A stretch of DNA of 64,000 nt from Cytophagales bacterium CG12_big_fil_rev_8_21_14_0_65_40_12 (GTDB taxonomy: Bacteria; Bacteroidota; Bacteroidia; Cytophagales; Cyclobacteriaceae), in assembly GCA_002786855.1 (NCBI GenBank), contig PCUU01000075.1:1-64000 (forward strand). Reading direction: 5' to 3'. Shown here piece by piece: positions 19,460 through 26,050 of the stretch. The notes under the pieces are model-generated. The model saw nothing but the letters and a program-made list of their open reading frames with translations, was not told the origin of the DNA and made no database searches. Within the stretch, counting starts at the first letter, position 1, and each line of letters begins with the position of its first letter. The translations under genes and the position numbers were made by a program.

Positions 19460-20857
19460 ATGATTAAGGAAGGATATTTAACCCCGAGGCAGATTGTTGC
19501 CGAACTAGATAAATACATCATTGGACAAAATGATGCGAAGAGAAATGTGGCGATTGCGCTCCGCAATCGCTGGAGAAGAATGCATGTTCAGAGCGATATG
19601 CAGAATGAAATTGTGCCCAATAATATCCTGATGATTGGCGCGACTGGTGTGGGTAAAACCGAAATCGCCAGAAGGCTTGCGAAAATTGCAGATGCACCTT
19701 TTACGAAAGTTGAAGCTTCAAAATTTACGGAAGTGGGTTATGTGGGACGTGATGTAGAAAGCATGGTGCGCGATTTAGTCGAGCAGTCTGTCAACTTGGT
19801 CAGAACTTCGAAGAAGGAAGAGGTTAAAGTAAAAGCAGAGCAAGCCGTAGAAGATGTGATTTTAGATGCGCTCATTCCTCCAATCAAGAATATGAGGCCA
19901 TCGGCATCTGTGGTGGAAGACGGCACTGAACCCGATAAAATGTCGGATGCTGAATTGAATGAAAGAACCAGAGAGCGTTTCCGTGAGAAAATCCGTTCTG
20001 GCGAAATTGATGACCGCAAGATTGAGATCAATGTAACTGCGCCTTCGGGTGGAGGTTTGGGAATGGTGGGTGGAGGCGCTATGGACGAAGTATCCATGAT
20101 GAACCTTCAGGATATGCTCGGCAATATGCTTCCGAAGAAGTCCAAAAAGAGAAAAGTCACTATTGGTGAAGCCAAGAAAATCCTTTTGGATGAAGAAAGC
20201 GCAAAACTCATCGATATGGATGAGGTAAAAGAGGAGGCCATCCGAAAAGCAGAAAATACAGGCATTATCTTCATCGATGAAATTGATAAAGTGGCAGGTA
20301 GTTCCAAAAAAGGAGGCGGTGGAGGCCCTGATGTGAGCCGTGAAGGTGTTCAACGCGATTTGTTACCGATTGTGGAGGGCAGCGCAGTCAATACTAAATA
20401 TGGTATTATCAATACAGATCACATTCTGTTTATTGCAGCTGGTGCGTTTCATGTAGCGAAGCCATCCGATTTGATTCCTGAATTACAAGGTCGTTTTCCC
20501 ATTCGTGTGGAACTGAATAGTCTTACAAGAGATGATTTCTATCGCATTTTAAAGGAACCTAAAAACTCTTTGACCAAGCAATATGTGGCTTTGGTGAATT
20601 CAGAAGATGTTTCGCTTGAATTTACTGACGAGGCCTTGCACGAACTAGCAGATATTGCTTTTAGAGTGAATGAAGAGGTGGAAAATATTGGTGCGCGTAG
20701 ATTGCACACGGTCATGAGCAAGCTTTTGAATGACATCCTATTTGATATTCCAGATGTAATTCCGAGCAATGCCAAGGTGGTAATCACGAAAGAAATGGTG
20801 AATGAAAGACTTGCTGGCTTAGTCCAAAATAAGGACCTGAGCCAGTTTATTCTGTAA
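19460..20857 (+). CDS. hslU: ATP-dependent protease ATPase subunit HslU
   Basis: This 465-residue AAA+ unfoldase feeds substrates to the HslV peptidase. It opens with the typical 'LTPRQIVAELDKYIIGQ', then Walker A 'GATGVGKTE' (from residue 60), an inserted I-domain (about 110-240) rich in charged residues and with a Gly/Met-rich loop, and Walker B 'IIFIDEIDKV' (about 270). The C-terminus ends in 'LSQFIL', the tail that docks in HslV. No hslV gene is present in this window, so the partner must be encoded elsewhere. It follows porQ with no real gap, and argH lies 41 bases downstream. Confidence 0.97.
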   Translation: MIKEGYLTPRQIVAELDKYIIGQNDAKRNVAIALRNRWRRMHVQSDMQNEIVPNNILMIGATGVGKTEIARRLAKIADAPFTKVEASKFTEVGYVGRDVESMVRDLVEQSVNLVRTSKKEEVKVKAEQAVEDVILDALIPPIKNMRPSASVVEDGTEPDKMSDAELNERTRERFREKIRSGEIDDRKIEINVTAPSGGGLGMVGGGAMDEVSMMNLQDMLGNMLPKKSKKRKVTIGEAKKILLDEESAKLIDMDEVKEEAIRKAENTGIIFIDEIDKVAGSSKKGGGGGPDVSREGVQRDLLPIVEGSAVNTKYGIINTDHILFIAAGAFHVAKPSDLIPELQGRFPIRVELNSLTRDDFYRILKEPKNSLTKQYVALVNSEDVSLEFTDEALHELADIAFRVNEEVENIGARRLHTVMSKLLNDILFDIPDVIPSNAKVVITKEMVNERLAGLVQNKDLSQFIL

Positions 20858-20898
20858 TTGCCAACATCTTGTTTAATTTCGCATGAAATCAATAGCCC

Positions 20899-22230
20899 AT
20901 GAAACTTTGGCAAAAGGAAACCAGCGTATCTGAAATAGTAGAAAGATTTACCGTAGGCCGTGACCTTGAATTCGATATTCAACTGGCGCCCTATGATGTG
21001 CTGGGTTCTTTGGCGCATACCGAAATGCTCGCTTCGATTGGTTTGCTTACTAAGGCTGAAAAAGAAGCCATTCATATTGAATTGAAAGCCATTTTTAAAT
21101 CTATCGAATCCGGTGATTTTTCGATTACAGAGGGCGTAGAAGATATTCATTCACAAGTAGAGTTTCTTTTGACCGAAAGGTTGGGTGACGTTGGCAAGAA
21201 AATCCACAGCGGCCGTTCTAGAAACGATCAAGTTTTGTTGGATTTGAAGCTTTTCATGCGTTCTGAAATCAAGAATATTGTAGAAGGCGTAGATGCACTT
21301 TTTGCTCGATTGATGAGCCTAAGCGATCAACACAAAGCGGTTTTGATGCCGGGCTACACGCACATGCAAGTGGCCATGCCATCCTCTTTCGGTCTTTGGT
21401 TTGGCGCTTACGCTGAAAGTTTGGTCGATGACCTTTATGCCTTAGAAGCGGCTTATAAAGTAGTGAACAAAAATCCCCTGGGATCAGGAGCTGGCTTTGG
21501 CTCTTCTTTTCCCTTAGATAGAAAAATGACCACTGAGTTGTTAGGTTTTGAAGACCTCAACTACAACGTGGTATATGCCATGATGGGCAGAGGAAAAGCA
21601 GAGCGTTCGTTGGCAACAGGCATGGCGGCAATTGCTTCCACTCTCTCAAAATTCTCAATGGACATCTGCCTTTATATGGGTTCCGATTTTGGCTTTATTG
21701 GTTTCCCAGACGAGTTGACCACGGGTTCGAGCATAATGCCTCACAAGAAAAACCCTGATGTTTTTGAGTTGATCCGTGGGAAATGCAACAGAATCCAAGC
21801 TTTGCCCAATGACATTGCCATGATGACGACCAATTTACCCGTTGGTTATCATCGCGAAATGCAGGTGATTAAAGAATTGATTTTCCCTACCATACAGGAT
21901 TTAAAAGATTGCTTGTTTATGGCGGAGTTCATGTTGGCCAAAATCAAGATTAACGACCAATTGATTGCGCAGAACAAATACAATTATCTCTTCACTGTAG
22001 AAGAAGTAAATAGACTGGTTTTGTCAGGCGTGCCATTTCGGGACGCTTACAAAAAAGTGGGCCTAGCCATTGAAAAGGGCGAATTTAAGCCTGACCGAAA
22101 AGTAAACCACAGCCATGAAGGGAGCATTGGCCAATTGAATCATCCTGAAATCAATGCCATGATGAACAAGGCTAAATCAGGCTTCTATTTCGAGAAATGG
22201 GAAAAGGCTTTTGAGGAGTTGGTGGGTTAG
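20899..22230 (+). CDS. argH: Argininosuccinate lyase
   Basis: This 443-residue enzyme makes arginine and fumarate from argininosuccinate in the last step of arginine synthesis. It belongs to the fumarase/aspartase superfamily; the signature 'GSSIMPHKKNPD' is at residues 276-287 and 'HSGRSRNDQV' lies near 95-105. Length and motifs are normal. The last ~15 codons are unusual: the DNA coding for 'GFYFEKWEKAFEELV' and the stop is repeated 1752 bases downstream, beyond a HipBST cassette. This suggests an insertion at the 3' end of argH that left the enzyme intact. No other arg genes are adjacent. Confidence 0.97.
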   Translation: MKLWQKETSVSEIVERFTVGRDLEFDIQLAPYDVLGSLAHTEMLASIGLLTKAEKEAIHIELKAIFKSIESGDFSITEGVEDIHSQVEFLLTERLGDVGKKIHSGRSRNDQVLLDLKLFMRSEIKNIVEGVDALFARLMSLSDQHKAVLMPGYTHMQVAMPSSFGLWFGAYAESLVDDLYALEAAYKVVNKNPLGSGAGFGSSFPLDRKMTTELLGFEDLNYNVVYAMMGRGKAERSLATGMAAIASTLSKFSMDICLYMGSDFGFIGFPDELTTGSSIMPHKKNPDVFELIRGKCNRIQALPNDIAMMTTNLPVGYHREMQVIKELIFPTIQDLKDCLFMAEFMLAKIKINDQLIAQNKYNYLFTVEEVNRLVLSGVPFRDAYKKVGLAIEKGEFKPDRKVNHSHEGSIGQLNHPEINAMMNKAKSGFYFEKWEKAFEELVG

Positions 22231-22234
22231 ACGA
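22179..22234 (+). repeat. Direct repeat, left copy: 3' end of argH
   Basis: These 56 bases, covering the last argH codons and stop, recur at 23931-23986. The first 45 bases are identical, then three bases differ, then eight match. The repeat brackets the hipBST cassette. Confidence 0.9.
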
Positions 22235-22236
22235 CC

Positions 22237-22250
22237 TAAGGCATGCCTTA
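22237..22250. repeat. Perfect 14-base palindrome beside the argH repeat
   Basis: TAAGGCATGCCTTA is a perfect palindrome that begins two bases after the left direct repeat. It could be a cassette boundary or a protein-binding site. It lacks the T run of a terminator on the plus strand. Confidence 0.5.
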
Positions 22251-22255
22251 AAAAT

Positions 22256-22311
22256 ATACCCTATCGGGATTATTTGAATTCAAGCAGAGTAAATTATACC
22301 CGTAAGGGTAT
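22256..22311. promoter_or_regulatory. HipB-operator-like palindromes downstream of hipT
   Basis: ATACCCGTAAGGGTAT (22296-22311, one mismatched pair) strongly resembles the perfect palindrome upstream of hipB at 23862-23879. A more degenerate relative, ATACCCTATCGGGATT, lies at 22256-22271. They may be extra HipB sites at the far end of the cassette. Binding is an inference from sequence similarity. Confidence 0.5.
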
Positions 22312-22314
22312 GTT

Positions 22315-23271
22315 TTATGGAATAAGCTCAAGTTGTTTGGCTTTCAAATCTATTAGTTCGTGATATTTTGTTTTTAGAGGCAGCGGTAAAAAACTCAAAT
22401 CTACTAGTGAATGCCATTTGGGAAGTGATTTATAAAAATTGTTGAAAATATTATCCATGGTTTTCTGCTCTATTCCTACTGTTTTCATGGCTAGTTCAAA
22501 GTCCGCCTTTTTGAGTTTTCTTTTTTTGCCATTTAGATTTAGAGCAAGCTCTTCCTCATCTTTGAGAACAAGTTCGGAAGCAACAAGATCATAGGCAGGG
22601 CATAAATTATATGCTCCTGATGCATCCTTAATTAAGGAAAAGTTCTTTAAGTGCATATCATTGTTACCTACCAAGAAGCTGAAAATAACTTGCTCATAAA
22701 AGTTGATCACATTAAAATGGGCATTCGCAGCGTACTTTAATATTACTTTGGCAATTTGCTCGTAAGAGCCTCGATATTTGTATTCGGTCAATCTTTCAGT
22801 CAGTTGACACATATCCTCCATATGTAATTTTCCCTTTTTTGTGCGATCAACCCTTTTTGTGATGTAGGCCAATTGTCCTGATTTTAGGGGGATTAGGCTA
22901 TGTTGAACCGTCTTTATACCCGCAACTTCGGCAAGGTGCATGGTCAGGTCTTCTATTTCAGGTAGATTTTTGTAGGCATTGGTTTGAGGTTTTAAAATAT
23001 ACTCCCCTAATATGCCTACTATCGTTAGTTTTTCTGGTTCATATGCCCCTCGTGTTTTTTCAATTCCAACCGATAATTTGGGTTGAACCCCTGGCACACT
23101 TTTGTGACTGTTAATGATTGAATCTCCGAGCTTGGTAAAATCCCCTTCATGATAGGGCAATTCTGGCGGAATTGATTTCCCAAACATTTTACGGCTGCAG
23201 GACTGGTGAAATCCCATTGCTCCCGCTTCTGACTCAGATAAAGTCTGATAGCAATAAAAACATCTAGCCAT
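22315..23271 (-). CDS. hipT: HipT-like serine/threonine kinase toxin
   Basis: This 318-residue protein corresponds to the kinase core of HipA without its N-terminal subdomain 1. It has the glycine-rich loop 'SVPGVQPKLSV', the catalytic 'GNNDMHLKNFSL' with Asp near residue 205, and the metal-binding 'YDLVASE' region. I chose the ATG at 23271 (start 'MARCFYCYQ', with a small CxxC/C zinc-like cluster). Longer in-frame starts run back into the upstream gene. The first eight bases overlap the end of the HipS-like gene, indicating translational coupling. In HipBST systems HipT phosphorylates a tRNA synthetase and arrests growth; the target here is unknown. The order hipB-hipS-hipT matches the enteropathogenic E. 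coli tripartite system. Confidence 0.85.
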   Translation of the reverse strand: MARCFYCYQTLSESEAGAMGFHQSCSRKMFGKSIPPELPYHEGDFTKLGDSIINSHKSVPGVQPKLSVGIEKTRGAYEPEKLTIVGILGEYILKPQTNAYKNLPEIEDLTMHLAEVAGIKTVQHSLIPLKSGQLAYITKRVDRTKKGKLHMEDMCQLTERLTEYKYRGSYEQIAKVILKYAANAHFNVINFYEQVIFSFLVGNNDMHLKNFSLIKDASGAYNLCPAYDLVASELVLKDEEELALNLNGKKRKLKKADFELAMKTVGIEQKTMDNIFNNFYKSLPKWHSLVDLSFLPLPLKTKYHELIDLKAKQLELIP

Positions 23272-23596
23272 TATCTTCAGCGGTAAAGTGTTGAACTGAG
23301 ACTGCACCAATGCAATTTCTACAAGTAGCCAATAAAAGGGACATGCGATCTCTGAAATTGATCTTCCAGTTTTTTTCTGCAATATCCAGCAGCCATCCTT
23401 CTGGAATTAACCCATCAAAAAAAGGAAAAAGAGATTGGCTTTTGTATTCTTCATTACTGATGGGTAAGGTTAGGCTAATGGCCTCTACTTCAGTTTGTTT
23501 CAGATAACTATTTTCATATTGAAAATGAAAGCCATCTTGATCCTCCCATAAGATGCCCGCCCACTTATCATGCATGTAGATCTTAGCCTTCTTCAT
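23264..23596 (-). CDS. hipS: HipS-like antitoxin (stand-alone HipA N-terminal subdomain)
   Basis: This 110-residue protein matches the HipA N-terminal domain 1, with 'GLIPEGWLLD', 'RDRMSLLLATCRNCIGAV' and an N-terminal 'GILWED' strand. A separate gene for this domain is the hallmark of HipBST systems, where HipS acts as the antitoxin to HipT. Its start overlaps the end of hipB by 14 bases and its end overlaps hipT by eight. This overlapping set of complete reading frames argues against a frameshifted hipA. Confidence 0.85.
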   Translation of the reverse strand: MKKAKIYMHDKWAGILWEDQDGFHFQYENSYLKQTEVEAISLTLPISNEEYKSQSLFPFFDGLIPEGWLLDIAEKNWKINFRDRMSLLLATCRNCIGAVSVQHFTAEDNG

Positions 23597-23810
23597 CAGT
23601 CAGCTGTTTAATATTTAATTCTACTGGACCAAGTTCTTTACCGAAAAGCTTTAATACCTGATTTACCTTATGCATTTGCAATGTAGGCTTGCCTTGTTCT
23701 AGCTCTCTAATAAAGCGAAGACCAACCCCTGATTTAAAAGAAAGGTCTTCTTGAGTAAGTCCGAGAGACTTTCTTTTCTGCTTTACAAACTGACTTAGGG
23801 ATAAATTCAT
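23583..23810 (-). CDS. hipB: HipB-like XRE-family DNA-binding regulator
   Basis: This 75-residue protein has an XRE helix-turn-helix: 'SLSQFVKQKRKSLGLTQ' followed by 'LSFKSGVGLRFIRELEQGK'. I chose the ATG at 23810. A longer start would place residues across the operator-like sequence upstream. It is the first gene of the overlapping hipB-hipS-hipT unit and should repress it by binding the upstream palindromes. Family knowledge says HipB augments HipS in controlling HipT. Confidence 0.87.
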   Translation of the reverse strand: MNLSLSQFVKQKRKSLGLTQEDLSFKSGVGLRFIRELEQGKPTLQMHKVNQVLKLFGKELGPVELNIKQLTDEEG

Positions 23811-23820
23811 AATCAATAAA

Positions 23821-23879
23821 TATACCTGTTCGGGTGTAAATATAGAGAAAATACTCAAATATATACCTGTACAGGTATA
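23821..23879 (-). promoter_or_regulatory. hipBST promoter with two operator palindromes
   Basis: TATACCTGTACAGGTATA at 23862-23879 is a perfect 18-base palindrome with the TATACC-N6-GGTATA form, close to known HipB operators. On the minus strand it overlaps a TATATTTG box (23863-23856), which fits the Bacteroidota -7 consensus TAnnTTTG. A degenerate second copy (23821-23838) lies 41 bases nearer hipB, in the leader. Repressor binding at both sites is an inference. Confidence 0.65.
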
Positions 23880-23910
23880 AATGGAATAGCTTTACTCAAG
23901 GTAGGAAACA

Positions 23911-23986
23911 ATGATCAAGAAGAACACCCGAGGCTTCTATTTCGAGAAATGGGAAAAGGCTTTTGAGGAGTTGGTCAATTAGACGA
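23911..23986 (+). repeat. Direct repeat, right copy: orphan argH tail
   Basis: This fragment holds a second, diverged argH 3' end. Bases 23931-23986 match 22179-22234 (53 of 56 bases). The preceding 20 bases still encode a related stretch (MIKKNTRG versus MMNKAKSG in ArgH). A mini-frame of 23 codons from an ATG at 23911 ends at the same stop position, but it is probably only a remnant. Confidence 0.85.
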
Positions 23987-24322
23987 TTATTTATGGAGTT
24001 CTTTTAATTGATATATGAGCTCCTCGATGTCATCTTGAACTATAGACCAAACGATCTCCAAGTCAATTCCAAAGTAATCGTGGACGATACGATTTCTGAA
24101 ACCACGCATTTTGGCCCATTCAATTTGAGAGTTATGTACTTTAAAGTCGCCATCAATTCTGTTAGAGGCTTCGCCAATAATTTCAAAGTTTCGTATTACA
24201 GCATCGATGGTTTTGTTGTCAATTTCAAATTGCTGAAAACTAAGCCCAGATGTGTAATCAAGTATCTTTGTGGCTGATTCCAGCATGTCCTGAATTAGAA
24301 AGGAATTGTCCCTTTTAGACAT
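23987..24322 (-). CDS. hepT: HepT-like HEPN ribonuclease toxin (DUF86)
   Basis: This 111-residue all-helical HEPN protein has the RX4HXY active-site motif at Arg76, His81 and Tyr83 ('RNRIVHDY'). Family members cut RNA and are neutralised by a partner MntA nucleotidyltransferase that AMPylates the tyrosine. The upstream mntA-like gene overlaps its start by eight bases, so the pair is translationally coupled. It lies directly beside the duplicated argH tail, in the accessory island. Confidence 0.9.
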   Translation of the reverse strand: MSKRDNSFLIQDMLESATKILDYTSGLSFQQFEIDNKTIDAVIRNFEIIGEASNRIDGDFKVHNSQIEWAKMRGFRNRIVHDYFGIDLEIVWSIVQDDIEELIYQLKELHK

Positions 24323-24605
24323 AAATCAAATCTGATTTGATAGTTTGGAAGTAACGATCTTTTATTCCTTTTCGAGAAACGAGGTCTACTTTAAAGCCTA
24401 GATAACTTTCCAATTCATCGGCAAGCAGAATAAAGTCGGAACCAATTTTTCCATTGAATTCTACGACCAAATCAAGATCGCTGTCATCATTTTGTTCATT
24501 TCGAGCGAAAGAACCAAAGATTGCCAAAGACTGAATAGGGTACTTATTAAAAAGAAGCGCTTTTCTTTCCGCTAAGATTGCCTTTATTTCAGTCAAGGAT
24601 TTCAT
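24315..24605 (-). CDS. mntA: MntA-like minimal nucleotidyltransferase antitoxin
   Basis: This 96-residue protein has the complete GSX10DXD motif (Gly31-Ser32 to Asp43 and Asp45) of minimal nucleotidyltransferases, plus a later Asp-containing strand ('FKVDLVSR'). In characterised pairs MntA adds AMP to the HEPN toxin and blocks it. It is the first gene of the mntA-hepT pair. A TATATTTG promoter box ends four bases before its ATG. Confidence 0.9.
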   Translation of the reverse strand: MKSLTEIKAILAERKALLFNKYPIQSLAIFGSFARNEQNDDSDLDLVVEFNGKIGSDFILLADELESYLGFKVDLVSRKGIKDRYFQTIKSDLIYV

Positions 24606-24609
24606 GCTT

Positions 24610-24617
24610 CAAATATA
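24610..24617 (-). promoter_or_regulatory. -7 promoter box of mntA-hepT
   Basis: Read on the minus strand these bases are TATATTTG, an exact TAnnTTTG match. Only four bases separate it from the ATG at 24605, so the transcript would be leaderless or nearly so. The -33 TTG is represented only by TTC about 20 bases upstream. Confidence 0.5.
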
Positions 24618-24653
24618 TTGAATCCTTAGGACTTATTGAATTGCTCTTCTTAG

Positions 24654-24692
24654 CCCTACTCACTCACTTCGAACAAATCGGTGCTTGGCCAG
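24654..24692 (-). repeat. Direct repeat: orphan copy of the serine hydrolase 3' end
   Basis: These 39 bases are identical to 26012-26050, the last codons and stop of the serine hydrolase gene (encoding 'WPSTDLFEVSE'). The copy is cut off from any reading frame by a stop just upstream. The two copies bracket the 405-codon orphan gene. Confidence 0.92.
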
Positions 24693-24704
24693 ATGTAAAT
24701 TTAC

Positions 24705-25904
24705 TCACCGAACAGGTTTATAAATCTCCCAAAGGCTCTCATCTTGATTAATTTGAAAACTGAGTTTGTTTTCTAAGACTCGCTTAAGCGTCAACATATT
24801 CTTTTTAACTCTTAGAATTTCGATGTATCCGCCAACAATACCATTGCCATCTTCCTGATTTTTATAGCTTTTTAAATTAACAATAGTGTTATTGAACTGA
24901 AAACTCCACTCCCCTTGATCTAATAGCCTTGACTCTCTATAAATCTCATAAGTACCAACTTCATCAAATTTTAGAATGAGCGAATTACTATCAATATCTT
25001 TTTGTGTAACGAACACAGTACTGTCTATTTCATCGGGTAACCCTTCAAACTCTATAAAAGATTGATTAACCACTGCCTCAAGGTCAGAATGTTTTGATTT
25101 TAGAATGATCTCTTTTTCAATTCTCCATGCTTGCCTTGTAAGAAGATCAACTTCTTTTCTTTGCTTCTGCGCGGATTTCTTTTTCAATTTTCTTGCCTCA
25201 ATATTTAGCTCCAATCCACTAGACCAAAAGACTAAATTCATCTTTTCTTTCTCAAAGTTTTTTATAATTAATTTTTCTATCGAAAAGAAGGAGCCGAGAA
25301 TCTGTTCTATATGAATAACAGTGGTGTTTTGATGTTTGTCGACATACCAGAGCATTCGATTATCAATATTGGGAGGATAAAGTTTAGCGGTTTTTACGGT
25401 ATTAATGTATTGGTAATTAACAAGACTAGAATCTTGGAGCATACTATAGAATTCTACTTTAAAATTAATCAAACTCTGTTTAAATCTAGGTAGATTAAAA
25501 ACCCAAATGTTATTTGAAATGCTAGATTCAATAACACTAAGGTCTATTCTCTGGTCATAGTTGGGAAGAGGGATATAAGTAATAATCAGGTTGGAATCAT
25601 AAAGTAAAACCAATCTATCATTTTGTAATTCTAGAATTCTTAAAGTAAAAACCTCCCCATTTTCGATAGTAATTTTTAGACTGTCTTGAGATAGACTAAA
25701 AGTGAACTCCTGATTAGGGAGTTCAAAATGTCCACCCTCTTGCTCAAAAGTTATGAAATAGAGATCCTCTTGATAAATTGTGTCACCTTCAAAATCCTGA
25801 GATAATATCGGTAGCCAAGTCTTCAATAATTCCTTTGGAATGTCTTGGGCTTGAACTCTAAAAGAGAAGCACCATAAAAAAGATAAAATGAATAACCTTT
25901 TCAT
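24705..25904 (-). CDS. Secreted protein of unknown function (orphan cassette cargo)
   Basis: I do not recognise this protein. From the ATG at 25904 it has ~399 residues, with a signal peptide 'MKRLFILSFLWCFSFRVQAQ' and no lipobox; ATG codons at 25907 and an upstream start at 25922 are alternatives. The mature part is predicted mostly beta, with two lipocalin-like stretches. The first is near 25-130 ('LLKTWLPILSQ', 'LYFITFEQEGG', 'LRILELQNDRLVLL'). The second is near 300-399 ('GTYEIYRESRLLDQGEW', 'IEILRVKKNMLTL'). It is alone in its cassette, in the same direction as the serine hydrolase gene whose 3' tail is duplicated on both sides. Its A+T content looks higher than its neighbours', which fits recent acquisition. 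Confidence 0.75.
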   Translation of the reverse strand: MKRLFILSFLWCFSFRVQAQDIPKELLKTWLPILSQDFEGDTIYQEDLYFITFEQEGGHFELPNQEFTFSLSQDSLKITIENGEVFTLRILELQNDRLVLLYDSNLIITYIPLPNYDQRIDLSVIESSISNNIWVFNLPRFKQSLINFKVEFYSMLQDSSLVNYQYINTVKTAKLYPPNIDNRMLWYVDKHQNTTVIHIEQILGSFFSIEKLIIKNFEKEKMNLVFWSSGLELNIEARKLKKKSAQKQRKEVDLLTRQAWRIEKEIILKSKHSDLEAVVNQSFIEFEGLPDEIDSTVFVTQKDIDSNSLILKFDEVGTYEIYRESRLLDQGEWSFQFNNTIVNLKSYKNQEDGNGIVGGYIEILRVKKNMLTLKRVLENKLSFQINQDESLWEIYKPVR

Positions 25905-26011
25905 CATATTCAATCTAAGCATTCATTCTTAAAAATTGAGTATTTGTGAATAAGGGGTGAAAACCGCAAAATTATTGGTCTGAAATGCGGATGAGAAGAT
26001 GATTTGAGAAA

Positions 26012-26050
26012 CCCTACTCACTCACTTCGAACAAATCGGTGCTTGGCCAG
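26012..26050 (-). repeat. Direct repeat: native 3' end of the serine hydrolase gene
   Basis: This is the genuine copy of the 39-base sequence also found at 24654-24692, 1358 bases away. It covers the final 12 codons and stop of the serine hydrolase gene. Confidence 0.92.

Noticed and set aside
23271-23382. Longer start for the hipT kinase gene
   Set aside because: The extra 37 codons run through the hipS gene in another frame. The ATG at 23271 overlaps the hipS stop by eight bases in a typical coupled arrangement and begins the Cys-rich N-terminus directly.
22315-23596. hipA broken by a frameshift
   Set aside because: Both parts have their own ATG and intact motifs, and they overlap in the order known for HipBST. 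A sequencing or mutational frameshift is not needed to explain them.
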